Source: Mesorhizobium sp. SOD10 (lineage in GTDB: Bacteria > Pseudomonadota > Alphaproteobacteria > Rhizobiales > Rhizobiaceae). From it: 64,000 nt of DNA. The position numbers and the translations under genes were made by a program. The DNA lies in the NCBI GenBank assembly GCA_000824805.1, contig CCNA01000034.1:868001-932000 (forward strand). The letters are read 5' to 3'. Every line of letters begins with the position of its first letter. The stretch's first letter is position 1. Shown here piece by piece: positions 1-8,916 of this stretch. Under the pieces are notes generated by a model. It ran no database searches. It was given only the letters and a program-made list of their open reading frames with translations, and was not told where the DNA came from.

Positions 1-9
1 AGCCGGATC

Positions 10-2133
10 ATGATCCCGGATTTCAGCCAGGTCGGCTGGTCGGCGCCGCGGCACGCGCCGGTCGAGCTCAAAGGCCAGCGGATGACGCCGGAAGGCATCG
101 CCGTCAAACACCTCTACACGCAAGGCGACCTCAAAGGGCTTGCCAATCTCGACACCTATCCGGGCATGCCGCCCTTCGTGCGCGGCCCCTACCCGACCAT
201 GTATGTCCAGCAGCCCTGGACAATCCGGCAATATGCCGGGTTCTCGACGGCGGAGGAATCCAACGCCTTCTACCGGCGCAACCTCGCCGCCGGCCAGAAG
301 GGCCTCTCCGTCGCCTTCGATCTCGCCACCCATCGCGGCTATGACAGCGACCATCCCCGCGTCGCCGGCGATGTCGGCATGGCGGGCGTAGCGATCGATT
401 CCATCCTCGACATGCGGCAGCTCTTCGACGGCATTCCGCTGAACGAGATGACGGTCTCGATGACCATGAACGGCGCCGTGCTGCCGATCATGGCGCTCTA
501 CATCGTGGCGGCGGAGGAACAGGGCGTTGCCGAGAAGGATCTCGCCGGAACCATTCAGAACGACATTCTGAAGGAGTTCATGGTCCGCAACACCTACATC
601 TATCCGCCGAAGCCTTCGATGCGGATCGTGTCGGACATTTTTGCCTACACCTCCAAGCATATGCCGAAGTTCAACTCGATCTCGATCTCCGGCTACCACA
701 TGCAGGAAGCGGGCGCGACGGCCGACCTCGAACTCGCCTATACGATCGCCGACGGCATCGAATATGCGCGCGCCGGCGTTGCCGCCGGCCTCGACATCGA
801 CCGCTTCGCGCCGCGCCTGTCCTTCTTCTGGGCGATCGGCATGAACTTCTTCATGGAGGTCGCCAAGCTCAGGGCCGCAAGGCTGCTCTGGTCGAACCTG
901 ATGCAGAAGAATTTCGCACCGAAGGACGAGCGCTCGCTGTCGCTGCGCACCCATTGCCAGACGTCGGGCTGGTCGCTGACGGCGCAGGATCCCTATAACA
1001 ACATCACCCGCACGATGATCGAGGCGATGGCGGCGACGCAGGGGCATACGCAGTCGCTGCACACCAATTCCTTCGACGAGGCGATGGCGCTGCCGACCGA
1101 CCATTCGGCCCGCATCGCCCGCAACACGCAACTCATCCTCCAAAAGGAATCCGGCACCACGCGCATGATCGATCCGTGGGGCGGCTCGGCCTATGTCGAG
1201 CGGCTGACGCATGATCTGGCGGCGCGCGCGCTCGCCCATATCGAGGAGGTCGAAAGCCTCGGCGGCATGGCGGCGGCAATCGAAAAGGGCATTCCGAAGC
1301 TGCGCATCGAGGAAGCGGCGGCGCGCACGCAGGCGCGCATCGATTCCGGCGAACAGGTGCTGGTCGGCGTCAACGCGCACCGGCCGCAAACGGATATCGA
1401 AGTCGATGTGCTGAAGATCGACAATGCCGAGGTGAAGGCCAGGCAGTTGGCGAAGCTGCAGCGGCTCAAAGGCACCCGCGACGTCGCAGCACTGGAAAAC
1501 GCGCTGGCGGCTCTTTCTCGGGCGGCCGAAGGCGACGAGAACCTGCTCGAATTCGCGATCCGCGCCGCGCGCGCAAACGCCACTGTGGGCGAGATCTCGC
1601 TGGCGCTAGAAAAAGTGTTCGGCCGCCACACGGCGGCGGTGCAGACGATCTCCGGCGTCTATCGCGACGCGCTCGGCGACAATCCGGCGCTTGAGCGGTT
1701 GCAGGAGAAGATCGAGGCATTCGAGAAGAAATCCGGCGGCAAGCCGCGTATCCTGGTCGCCAAGATGGGCCAGGACGGACACGACCGCGGCCAGAAGGTG
1801 ATCGCCAGCGCCTTTGCCGATCTGGGCTTCGACGTGACCGTCGGGCCGATGTTCCAGACGCCGGACGAGATCGCGAAGCTTGCGGTGCAGCACGACGTCG
1901 ACATCATCGGCGCGTCATCGCTCGCAGCCGGTCATCTGACGCTGATCCCCGAGCTCAAGGACGCGCTGAGGAAGCTTGGCCATGGGGACATGCTCATCGT
2001 CGCCGGTGGCGTTATCCCGCCGCAGGACTATGACGCGGTGCTGGCGGCGGGTGCGGCGGAGATTTTTCCGCCCGGTACTGTTATCCCGGAAGCGGCGAAC
2101 CGACTGATGGATCGGTTGCTGGCAGCTCAGTGA
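10..2133 (+). CDS. scpA: Methylmalonyl-CoA mutase, single-chain
   Basis: Catalyses the adenosylcobalamin-dependent interconversion of methylmalonyl-CoA and succinyl-CoA, the last step of propionyl-CoA assimilation, in the cytoplasm. The 707 residues match the usual length of the single-chain enzyme (about 714). The N-terminal two thirds is the substrate-binding barrel, with the family blocks RGPYPTMY, RQYAGFSTAEESN and RTHCQTSGWSLT. The last 130 residues are the B12-binding domain, where GQDGHDRG supplies the DxHxxG motif (His about 591), followed by GASSLAAGH and GGVIPPQDY. The gene begins 10 bases into the window, so its promoter is not visible and a start a few codons upstream cannot be excluded. 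The identification is close to certain from conservation along the whole length. Confidence 0.96.
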   Translation: MIPDFSQVGWSAPRHAPVELKGQRMTPEGIAVKHLYTQGDLKGLANLDTYPGMPPFVRGPYPTMYVQQPWTIRQYAGFSTAEESNAFYRRNLAAGQKGLSVAFDLATHRGYDSDHPRVAGDVGMAGVAIDSILDMRQLFDGIPLNEMTVSMTMNGAVLPIMALYIVAAEEQGVAEKDLAGTIQNDILKEFMVRNTYIYPPKPSMRIVSDIFAYTSKHMPKFNSISISGYHMQEAGATADLELAYTIADGIEYARAGVAAGLDIDRFAPRLSFFWAIGMNFFMEVAKLRAARLLWSNLMQKNFAPKDERSLSLRTHCQTSGWSLTAQDPYNNITRTMIEAMAATQGHTQSLHTNSFDEAMALPTDHSARIARNTQLILQKESGTTRMIDPWGGSAYVERLTHDLAARALAHIEEVESLGGMAAAIEKGIPKLRIEEAAARTQARIDSGEQVLVGVNAHRPQTDIEVDVLKIDNAEVKARQLAKLQRLKGTRDVAALENALAALSRAAEGDENLLEFAIRAARANATVGEISLALEKVFGRHTAAVQTISGVYRDALGDNPALERLQEKIEAFEKKSGGKPRILVAKMGQDGHDRGQKVIASAFADLGFDVTVGPMFQTPDEIAKLAVQHDVDIIGASSLAAGHLTLIPELKDALRKLGHGDMLIVAGGVIPPQDYDAVLAAGAAEIFPPGTVIPEAANRLMDRLLAAQ

Positions 2134-2147
2134 GAGCTTGCCGATTT

Positions 2148-2182
2148 GGTTGTAAGGTTGTTCTATGGAAATAGCTACAACC
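2148..2182. promoter_or_regulatory. Inverted repeat upstream of the MazE-like gene
   Basis: Seven-base arms GGTTGTA (2148-2154) and TACAACC (2176-2182) flank a 21-base spacer and end immediately before the ATG pair at 2184/2187. Antitoxins of the MazE/AbrB type often repress their own promoters through such repeats, so this could be an operator. The arms are short and no toxin gene is present, so the call is weak. Confidence 0.25.
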
Positions 2183-2183
2183 G

Positions 2184-2416
2184 ATGATGTTCAAGACAAC
2201 CATCCACGGGCTTGATGACGGAGCGGAGCTTTGTTGCTGCCGCGCGAAATGCTTGACACCCTGGACCTTCAAGCCGGCGATGAGTTCCAGATCATCGAAA
2301 CCGACGGCGGCCTCATTCTAAGCCGCCCCCGCGACGACAACCCCGAACGGCAAATGAACGCCGCTCGCGATGTCATGGGCGGATACGAGGCTGCACTGCG
2401 GAAGCTTGCAAAGTAA
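2184..2416 (+). pseudogene. MazE/AbrB-type swapped-hairpin DNA-binding protein, frameshifted
   Basis: The frame from 2231 (TTG) to 2416 encodes LLPREMLDTLDLQAGDEFQ and onward, the second half of a SpoVT-AbrB/MazE domain plus a short tail ending ALRKLAK. This frame is closed by TGA at 2216-2218. The missing first strand of the domain lies in the neighbouring frame: ATG at 2184 or 2187 gives MFKTTIHGLDDGAEL, which is how such antitoxins begin. Joining the frames needs a one-base shift near 2226-2232. The gene is therefore best read as one antitoxin-like gene of about 75 residues broken by a frameshift, or an assembly error. A short protein from TTG 2231 would lack strand beta-1. No MazF-like toxin follows; the next gene is on the other strand. 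Confidence 0.6.
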
Positions 2417-2424
2417 GCCGGCGG

Positions 2425-2907
2425 CTAATTCTCGGCCCTGTCCGAAAGCTTGACGATTTCCCATTCCCTGCCGTTGACGGTCACCACCTCGCCGACCTTC
2501 TTGCCGAACAGGGCCACGGCCATCGGTGACACGTGGGAAATGCTGCCCTTGGACGGGTCGGCCTCGTCTTCGCCGACGATACGCCAATGCACCTTCTTGC
2601 CGTCGTCGCCCTCCAGCGTCACGCCCATGCCGAAGCGCACGACTTCGCTGCCCGGCTCCGGCACGGAAAGCTCCGCGCTCTCGCGCCGGGCGGTCCAATA
2701 GCGCAGGTCGCGCGACACGACTGCGATGCGCTCCCGGTCGCCCTTCCTTTCGGCCTTGGCCAACATGTCGCGCAGGTCGGCGAGGTTGTCCTCGATCATC
2801 GCCAGGCCGCGCTCCGTCACCAGATTGCGGTGCGTGCTGATCGGCCGCTCGCCGACGCCGGCAATGGCGTTTTCGCTGTCTTCTTCGCGGGTGAAAGCTC
2901 TGCTCAT
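2425..2907 (-). CDS. GreA/GreB-family transcription elongation factor
   Basis: 160 residues with the two-part Gre layout. The N-terminal part (about 1-80) is helical and charged, compatible with the coiled-coil finger, and includes LVTERGLAMIEDNLADLR. The C-terminal FKBP-like part (about 85-155) contains GMGVTLEGDDGKKVHWRIVG, then ISHVSPMAVALFGKKVGEVV, the typical S-P-hydrophobic-A-L-hydrophobic-G-K-xVGD/E signature. Gre factors bind the RNA polymerase secondary channel and stimulate transcript cleavage in backtracked complexes. Rhizobia carry a canonical GreA plus extra family members like this one, so it is named at family level only. It is divergent from the TAT-exported protein gene starting at 3014, with about 105 bases between them. 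Confidence 0.8.
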   Translation of the reverse strand: MSRAFTREEDSENAIAGVGERPISTHRNLVTERGLAMIEDNLADLRDMLAKAERKGDRERIAVVSRDLRYWTARRESAELSVPEPGSEVVRFGMGVTLEGDDGKKVHWRIVGEDEADPSKGSISHVSPMAVALFGKKVGEVVTVNGREWEIVKLSDRAEN

Positions 2908-3013
2908 AAAATGAACTTAGGCTTGGCGAGGCGACTGCACAAGCGGTTTGCCGGTTAGCCCGCCCTGGCACGATTCCTGCGACGCACAAGGCGAAACGCC
3001 AGGACCTGTGCCG

Positions 3014-4390
3014 ATGTTGAACAGACGAACGCTGCTTGCCCGGACCGCGGGCCTTGCCGTCGCCGGCATCTTTGCCGGCAAGGCATCGGCGAAGTCGCTG
3101 CCTGGCATCGAGATGGCGGCCATGCGCGGCTCGATCAACGCCACGGAGATCGGCGTGCAGCCAGGCGCGGTCGACGACCAGAGTAAGGCGTTCGCCAGGA
3201 TGCTGGCCGATGCCAGCGACCGGGATGGGCCGGTGTTCCTGCCGCCCGGCACCTATCTCGTCTCGAACGTCAAGCTGCCCGCCCGCGTGCGCCTCTCGGG
3301 CGTACCCGGCGCGACGCGCATCGTCTATGGCGGCAACGGTCATCTGATGATGGCCGAACAGGCCGAGCATATTGAGCTCAGCGGCCTGGTGCTCGACGGC
3401 GCGAACCGCTGGCTGGCCGACTACACGCAGGGGCTGCTCGACCTGCGCCGCGTCGGCCATCTGACAATCGACAATTGCCAGGTGACCGGCAGCGGCAAGA
3501 ACGGGTTGGCGCTCGAGCACGCCGTCGGCCGCATCGGCCGATCCGATATTTCGGGTGCGGCGGATGCCGGCATCTATTCGGTCGAGGCCGGCGGGCTGGA
3601 GATTTCCGGCAACACCGTTTCCGATTGCGCCAATGGCGGCATCCTGGTGCATCGCTGGCAGGCGGCGGAGGACGGCACCATCGTCAGCGGCAACCGCGTC
3701 CAGAGAATCGGCGCACGCAGCGGCGGCACCGGCCAGAACGGCAACGGCATCAACGCCTTCCGCGCCGGCAACGTCATCATTTCGGGCAATGTCGTCTCCG
3801 ACTGCGCCTTTACCGCGATCCGCGCCAACAGCGCGAGCAATCTGCAGATCACCGGCAACACCTGCTCGCGCTCCGGCGAGACCGGGATCTATTCGGAATT
3901 CTCCTTCGAGGGCGCGATCCTCAGCAACAATCTGGTCGACGGCGCCGCCAACGGCATCTCGATCGTGAATTTCAACGAAGGCGGCCGCATGGCGGTGTGC
4001 TCGAACAATATCGTGCGCAATCTCTCGACCACCGGCCCCTACACTGCCGATCCGCCCGGTTTCGGCGTCGGCATCAGCGCCGAGGCCGACACCACGGTTT
4101 CCGGCAATGTCGTCGAGAATGCGCCGCTCTATGGTGTGCAGCTCGGCTGGGGCCCCTATCTGCGCAATGTCGCGGCGACCGGCAACATCATCCGCAAGGC
4201 CGGCACCGGCATCGTCGTTTCGGTCGTCGAAGGCTCCGGCAGCGCCGTCATCTCCGACAATGTCATCGACGGTGCCCGGAACGGCGCCATTATCGGCCAG
4301 CGCTGGGCCGATCCGGTGACCGGGGACCTATCCCAAACGACCGATACCGGCTACGCGCATCTCACCGTCGAGCGCAACAAGGTGAGCTAG
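3014..4390 (+). CDS. TAT-exported parallel beta-helix repeat protein
   Basis: 458 residues from ATG 3014, chosen because it starts directly before a twin-arginine signal (NRRTLLARTAGLAVAGIFAG, residues about 3-22, followed by Ala-Ser-Ala). Longer in-frame starts would bury the signal. The mature protein opens with a pectate-lyase-like segment (VFLPPGTYLVSNVKLP) and then runs through many SGN-x-V and ISDNVI turns (SGNTVSD, SGNRVQ, SGNVVSD, ITGNTCS, SNNLVDG, SGNVVEN). This is the pattern of a right-handed beta-helix. It matches the rhizobial family of TAT-translocated repeat proteins (TIGR03808 type), whose function is unknown. A polysaccharide lyase or epimerase activity is possible but no catalytic motif was recognised. 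Its TAG stop overlaps the TAG stop of the convergent asparaginase gene within a CTAG palindrome. Confidence 0.8.
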   Translation: MLNRRTLLARTAGLAVAGIFAGKASAKSLPGIEMAAMRGSINATEIGVQPGAVDDQSKAFARMLADASDRDGPVFLPPGTYLVSNVKLPARVRLSGVPGATRIVYGGNGHLMMAEQAEHIELSGLVLDGANRWLADYTQGLLDLRRVGHLTIDNCQVTGSGKNGLALEHAVGRIGRSDISGAADAGIYSVEAGGLEISGNTVSDCANGGILVHRWQAAEDGTIVSGNRVQRIGARSGGTGQNGNGINAFRAGNVIISGNVVSDCAFTAIRANSASNLQITGNTCSRSGETGIYSEFSFEGAILSNNLVDGAANGISIVNFNEGGRMAVCSNNIVRNLSTTGPYTADPPGFGVGISAEADTTVSGNVVENAPLYGVQLGWGPYLRNVAATGNIIRKAGTGIVVSVVEGSGSAVISDNVIDGARNGAIIGQRWADPVTGDLSQTTDTGYAHLTVERNKVS

Positions 4391-5391
4391 CTGAGCGCCG
4401 CCGTCGGCCTCAGCAAGCCGACCTTGGCGCCGATGCGGCTTTCGACTGCGGGATGGGCGAGTTGGGTGAGCCTTGCTGCTACCGGCTCATCGCCGCGCAG
4501 GAGCTTGGCCAGCACCGCGGCGATCATCACTTCGGCCCCTCTGCCGGCGCCGTCATCGCATTTCAAGGCGATGCCGAAGCCGAGCTCTGGCAATGCCGCG
4601 CAATAGACGCCTTCGGCGCCGGTCTTGACGAAGATGCGGCCGGGCGCGGCCTGCATCAGCGCGACGTCCGCCTTGCCTGTGCCGGCGACCAGGAACGGCT
4701 CCGCCATGCAGGCCGAGAGCAGCCGCTTTGCAGCCTTGGCGCGCTCGGGCGAAAAGCCCCTGCCCGTCGCCATGCGGGCAAAGCCTAGCGCAAAACTCTT
4801 CAACGGCACGGCATAGGTCGGGATCGAGCAGCCGTCGATGCCGCTGTTGTCCACACGGTGCACCGCGCCGGTCACGGCTTGCATGGCGTCGCGCACCATC
4901 TCCTGCTGCGCATGACCGGCCTTGACGTAACCGGCATGCGCGATGCCGGCATGCACGCAGGTGCAGAGGAAGCCGGAGTGCTTGCCGGAACAGTTGTTGT
5001 GCAAAGCGTTGGGTACGCCGCCGGCGCGAGCGAGCGCAATGCTGGCATCATGGCTCGAGGGCCAATGCGCGCCGCACTCCAGCGCCGTCTTGTCGAGGCC
5101 CGCCTTGGCGAGCATTGCGGCAGCCAGTTCGACATGGGCCGGCTCGCCCGAATGCGAGGCGCAGGCCAGCGCCAGTTCGCGATTGCCGAAGCCATAGGCG
5201 TCGGCAGCGCCCGATTCGACCAACGGCAATGCCTGGATCGCCTTCACCGCAGAGCGTGGGAAAACCGGACGGTCCGTGTCGCCGATCTCCCAAACGGGCT
5301 TGCCGTCGGCGTCGAAGACCGAAACCGCGCCGCGGTGCCTGCTTTCGACCACCGCGCCGCGCGTGACTTCGACCATAACCGGATTCGTCAT
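4387..5391 (-). CDS. L-asparaginase, rhizobial type (asparaginase_II family, ReAV-like)
   Basis: Hydrolyses L-asparagine to aspartate and ammonia. It belongs to the Rhizobium etli-type family (Pfam Asparaginase_II), unrelated to the E. coli enzymes and close to the serine beta-lactamase fold. Residues matching those described for ReAV are present one position earlier: Ser47 and Lys50 in PRSAVKAIQ, Ser79 in ACASHSGE, and metal-binding Cys134, Lys137 (NNCSGKH) and Cys188 (DGCSIP). A later Lys lies in VKTGAEGVYC. Length is 334 residues. It lies about 50 bases downstream of the thiolase gene on the same strand, so co-transcription is possible. The cytoplasmic location is inferred from the absence of a signal peptide. 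Confidence 0.9.
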   Translation of the reverse strand: MTNPVMVEVTRGAVVESRHRGAVSVFDADGKPVWEIGDTDRPVFPRSAVKAIQALPLVESGAADAYGFGNRELALACASHSGEPAHVELAAAMLAKAGLDKTALECGAHWPSSHDASIALARAGGVPNALHNNCSGKHSGFLCTCVHAGIAHAGYVKAGHAQQEMVRDAMQAVTGAVHRVDNSGIDGCSIPTYAVPLKSFALGFARMATGRGFSPERAKAAKRLLSACMAEPFLVAGTGKADVALMQAAPGRIFVKTGAEGVYCAALPELGFGIALKCDDGAGRGAEVMIAAVLAKLLRGDEPVAARLTQLAHPAVESRIGAKVGLLRPTAALS

Positions 5392-5443
5392 GTCGCCTCC
5401 CGCACGCGCGTCCAGGGACGCGCCGCTTCAATGCGGGCCGCTT

Positions 5444-6610
5444 CTAGCGAATCCTGTCGAGAATGGAAACGTAATTGGCCACCGCCGCGCCGCCCATGTT
5501 GAAGATGCCGCCGAGCTTGGCGCCCGGCACCTGGATGCCGCCGGCCTCGCCGGTCAGCTGCATGGCGGTCAGCACATGCATCGACACACCGGTGGCGCCG
5601 ATCGGGTGGCCCTTGGCCTTCAGACCGCCGGAGGGATTGACCGGCAGGCGGCCGTCCTTCGCCGTCGTGCCATCCAGCGCCAGCTTGGCGCCCTCGCCCG
5701 GCTTGGCGAGACCCATTGCCTCATACTCGATGAGTTCGGCGATAGTGAAGCAGTCATGCGTCTCGACGAAGGAAAGGTCGTCCAGCGTCACGCCGGCCTT
5801 CTTCAGCGCCTGCTCCCAGGCGCGCTCGCAGCCTTCGAAAGAAAGGATGTCGCGCTTCGACATCGGCAGGAAATCCTGCACATGCTCGTTGGCGCGGAAG
5901 GTCACGGCACGGCGCATCTTCAATGCTGTCGCGGTGTCGGTAAGCACAAGCGCCGCGGCGCCGTCCGAGACCAGCGAGCAGTCGGTGCGCTTCAGCGGGC
6001 CAGCCACGAACGGGTTCTTCTCGCTTTCCTGGCGGCAGAACTCATAGCCGAAATCCTTGCGCATCTGCGCATAAGGATTGTCGACGCCATTCCGGTGGTT
6101 CTTGGCCGCGATCATGGCCAGCGCATCGGACTGGTCGCCATAGCGCTGGAAATAGGCCTGCGCGATCTTGCCGAAGACGCCGGCAAAGCCTGCCGGCGTG
6201 TCGCCGTCTTCCGGCAAATAGGAAGCCTTGAGCAGGTTCTTACCGATCTCCGGCCCGGGCGTGGTCGTCATCTGCTCCGCCCCGACCACCAGCACGATGC
6301 GGGCAGCATTGGCGTCGATGGCGCGGATGCCCTGACGGACCGCGGCCGAACCGGTGGCGCAGGCATTCTCGACGCGCGTCGCCGGCTTGAAGCGCAGCCG
6401 GTCATCGGCCTGCAGCACGAGGCTCGCGGTGAAATCCTGCGGCGAAAAGCCGGCGTTGAAGTGGCCAAGCACGATCTCGTCGACATCGTCCGGGCCGATG
6501 CCGGCATGGTCGAGCGCCTCGGCCGCAACCTTGGTGATCAGGCCCTCCAGCGTCTCGCCTTCGAGCTTGCCGAAGCGCGAATGCGCCCAGCCGACGATGC
6601 ATGCGGTCAT
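5444..6610 (-). CDS. Thiolase-family protein (acetyl-CoA acetyltransferase / SCP-x type)
   Basis: A 388-residue thiolase-fold protein. The nucleophilic cysteine lies in VENACATGSAA (about residue 85), with a histidine in FVETHDCFTIAE and the C-terminal block PSGGLKAKGHPIGATG. The HDCF motif in place of the usual NEAF is characteristic of the SCP-x-like thiolases rather than biosynthetic acetoacetyl-CoA thiolases. Such proteins cleave or condense branched or sterol-like acyl-CoA substrates, so the substrate here is unknown. ATG at 6610 is preferred over the ATG at 6622 because GGAGG (6615-6619) lies at ribosome-binding distance. The gene is divergent from betI and its upstream region contains the candidate BetI operator. 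Confidence 0.85.
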   Translation of the reverse strand: MTACIVGWAHSRFGKLEGETLEGLITKVAAEALDHAGIGPDDVDEIVLGHFNAGFSPQDFTASLVLQADDRLRFKPATRVENACATGSAAVRQGIRAIDANAARIVLVVGAEQMTTTPGPEIGKNLLKASYLPEDGDTPAGFAGVFGKIAQAYFQRYGDQSDALAMIAAKNHRNGVDNPYAQMRKDFGYEFCRQESEKNPFVAGPLKRTDCSLVSDGAAALVLTDTATALKMRRAVTFRANEHVQDFLPMSKRDILSFEGCERAWEQALKKAGVTLDDLSFVETHDCFTIAELIEYEAMGLAKPGEGAKLALDGTTAKDGRLPVNPSGGLKAKGHPIGATGVSMHVLTAMQLTGEAGGIQVPGAKLGGIFNMGGAAVANYVSILDRIR

Positions 6611-6745
6611 GGCAACCTCCATTTGCGCCGCAGCCTAGCACGATCCTTGGCGGCACGTGATTCAATATTGTTCAACAATGAACCGTTTTCCAGACCCACG
6701 CCATGGGCCAGAACGACACGATCGGTTGATCCCGATGCCGATTTT

Positions 6746-6771
6746 TTATTGATTGACGCGTCAATAAAAAA
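6746..6771. promoter_or_regulatory. Candidate BetI operator
   Basis: A perfect 14-base palindrome ATTGACGCGTCAAT (6752-6765), extended by outer matches TT/AA on both sides, sits in A/T-rich sequence 35-50 bases before the betI start. It resembles the A/T-flanked TTGA-N-TCAA palindrome bound by BetI in other bacteria. BetI represses its own operon until choline is present. Placement between two divergent genes means it could also affect the thiolase gene. The operator role is inferred. Confidence 0.65.
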
Positions 6772-6799
6772 TAGTCTTGGCTCGAACCGGACCCCCAGG

Positions 6800-7390
6800 A
6801 TGCCGAAAATCGGAATGGAACCCGTGCGCCGCAAGGCGCTGATCGACGCGACGATCTCGGCGATCGGCGAGCGCGGATCGCTGGACGTGACCATGTCGGA
6901 GATCGCCGGGCGCGCTGGCGTGTCGTCGGCGCTGGCGCATCACTATTTCGGCGCCAAGGACGAGCTGCTGTTCGCGACGATGCGGCACATCCTGGCCGAG
7001 CTCAACACCGATACAAGGCGTGCGTTCGCCCTTGCCGCCACACCGCGCCAGCGCGTCTCGGCCGTCGTCGCCGTCAGCTTTTCCGACGACCAGTTCCAGC
7101 CCCAGATCATCGCTGCCTGGCTCGCCTTCTATGTCGAGGCACAGAAATCGACGGAGCTGCGGCGGCTGCTGCGCGTCTATGCGCGGCGGCTGCATTCGAA
7201 CCTGATGAGCGGGCTGACCGGCATTCTGCCTCGGACCGAGGCCGACCGCGTGGCCGAAGCGACCGCGGCGCTGATCGACGGGCTCTATATCCGCCGCGCG
7301 CTGAAGGACGGCACCCCCAACGCGCAGAGCGCCATCGCGCTCATCGAAGACTATCTCGAAACCAAGCTCAACAGACGGAGCCTGCCTTGA
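6800..7390 (+). CDS. betI: Transcriptional repressor BetI (TetR family)
   Basis: TetR-type repressor that controls choline-to-betaine genes and is released by choline. The 196-residue protein starts MPKIGMEPVRRKALIDAT, the standard BetI N-terminus, so ATG 6800 was chosen although the frame is open much further upstream. The helix-turn-helix is EIAGRAGVSSALAHHYFGAKDEL (about residues 35-57). The ligand domain includes AAWLAFYVEAQ, a conserved BetI block. The stop overlaps the TTG start of betC (TTGA), so the two are translationally coupled in one operon. Confidence 0.95.
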   Translation: MPKIGMEPVRRKALIDATISAIGERGSLDVTMSEIAGRAGVSSALAHHYFGAKDELLFATMRHILAELNTDTRRAFALAATPRQRVSAVVAVSFSDDQFQPQIIAAWLAFYVEAQKSTELRRLLRVYARRLHSNLMSGLTGILPRTEADRVAEATAALIDGLYIRRALKDGTPNAQSAIALIEDYLETKLNRRSLP

Positions 7391-8916
7391 CCACCCGGCG
7401 ACCCAATTTCCTGATCGTCATGGTCGATCAGCTCAACGGCACGCTCTTCCCGGACGGTCCGGCCGAATTCCTGCATGCGCCGCATCTGAAAGCTCTTGCA
7501 GCGCGCTCGGCGCGCTTCGCCAACAACTACACCGCCTCGCCGCTCTGCGCGCCGGGCCGCGCCTCGTTCATGAGCGGACAACTGCCTTCGCGCACGCAAG
7601 TCTATGACAACGCCGCCGAGTTCGCCTCCTCGATCCCGACCTACGCCCATCATCTACGCAGCGCCGGCTATCACACGGTGCTTTCCGGCAAGATGCATTT
7701 CGTCGGTCCCGACCAGTTGCACGGCTTCGAGGAGCGGCTCACCACCGACATCTACCCTGCCGATTTCGGCTGGACACCCGACTACCGCAAGCCGGGCGAG
7801 CGCATCGACTGGTGGTACCACAATCTGGGCTCGGTCACCGGCGCCGGCGTCGCCGAGATCACCAACCAGATGGAATATGACGACGAGGTCGCCTTCCACG
7901 CGGCGCAGAAGCTCTATGAGTTCGCACGCGTTTCGGACGATCCGGCGCGCCGCCCTTGGTGCCTCACCGTCTCCTTCACCCATCCGCATGACCCCTATGT
8001 CGCGCGGCGCAAATATTGGGATCTTTACGAGGACTGCCCGGCGCTTGAGCCGGAGGTCGACTTCATCCCCTATGACAGCCAGGATCCGCATTCGAAGCGG
8101 CTCTACAAGGCATCCGACTACGACAGTTTCGATATCACACCGGAGCAGGTGCGCCGCTCACGGCGCGGCTACTTCGCCAACATCTCCTATCTCGACGACA
8201 AGGTCGGCGAATTGCTGTCGGTGCTGGAGCGCACGCGCATGGCTAACGACACGATCGTGCTGTTCTGCTCCGACCACGGCGACATGCTGGGCGAGCGCGG
8301 CCTGTGGTTCAAGATGTGCTTTTATGAAGGCGCGGCACGCGTGCCTTTAATGATGGCCGGCAAGGGCATCGAGGCCGGTCTGATTGGCGCGCCCGTCTCC
8401 AACCTCGACGTGGCGCCGACGCTCTGCGACCTCGCCGGCATCGATATGAGCGGGATTTCGCCATGGACGGACGGCCAATCGCTGCTGCCGCTCGCCGGCG
8501 GCATGGAGCGCTCGGCGCCGGTGCTGATGGAATATGCGGCCGAAGGCTCCTACGCGCCGATGGTGGCGATCCGCGAGGGCAAATACAAATTCGTCCATTG
8601 CGAGCTCGACCCGCCGCAGCTTTTCGACCTCGAGGCCGATCCGCGCGAGCTCCACAATCTTGCCGCCAACCCGGCTAACGCCGATCTGGTCTCGGCCTTC
8701 ATGGAAAAGATCCGCGCGCGCTGGAATATGGCGAGCTTCGACGCCGCCGTGCGCGAAAGCCAGGCGCGCCGCTGGGTCGTCTATCCGGCGTTGCGCAACG
8801 GCGCCTACTACCCATGGGAGTTTCAGCCGCTGCAGAAGGCGTCGGAACGCTACATGCGCAACCATATGAACCTCGACAATCTCGAAGAGAGCAAACGGTA
8901 TCCGAGGGGCGAATGA
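7387..8916 (+). CDS. betC: Choline-sulfatase
   Basis: Hydrolyses choline-O-sulfate to choline and sulfate in the cytoplasm, feeding the betA/betB oxidation pathway. The 509 residues show the sulfatase signature SPLCAPGRASFMSGQ, with Cys54 as the residue converted to formylglycine and Arg58 completing C-x-P-x-R. Metal ligands are in the N-terminal MVDQLNG segment and in FCSDHGDMLGERG. The C-terminal end (YPALRNGAYYPWEFQP) matches the choline-sulfatase-specific tail. TTG 7387 is the only reasonable start and overlaps the betI stop. The stop overlaps the start of the next gene (ATGATG), indicating tight coupling. Confidence 0.95.
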   Translation: MTTRRPNFLIVMVDQLNGTLFPDGPAEFLHAPHLKALAARSARFANNYTASPLCAPGRASFMSGQLPSRTQVYDNAAEFASSIPTYAHHLRSAGYHTVLSGKMHFVGPDQLHGFEERLTTDIYPADFGWTPDYRKPGERIDWWYHNLGSVTGAGVAEITNQMEYDDEVAFHAAQKLYEFARVSDDPARRPWCLTVSFTHPHDPYVARRKYWDLYEDCPALEPEVDFIPYDSQDPHSKRLYKASDYDSFDITPEQVRRSRRGYFANISYLDDKVGELLSVLERTRMANDTIVLFCSDHGDMLGERGLWFKMCFYEGAARVPLMMAGKGIEAGLIGAPVSNLDVAPTLCDLAGIDMSGISPWTDGQSLLPLAGGMERSAPVLMEYAAEGSYAPMVAIREGKYKFVHCELDPPQLFDLEADPRELHNLAANPANADLVSAFMEKIRARWNMASFDAAVRESQARRWVVYPALRNGAYYPWEFQPLQKASERYMRNHMNLDNLEESKRYPRGE

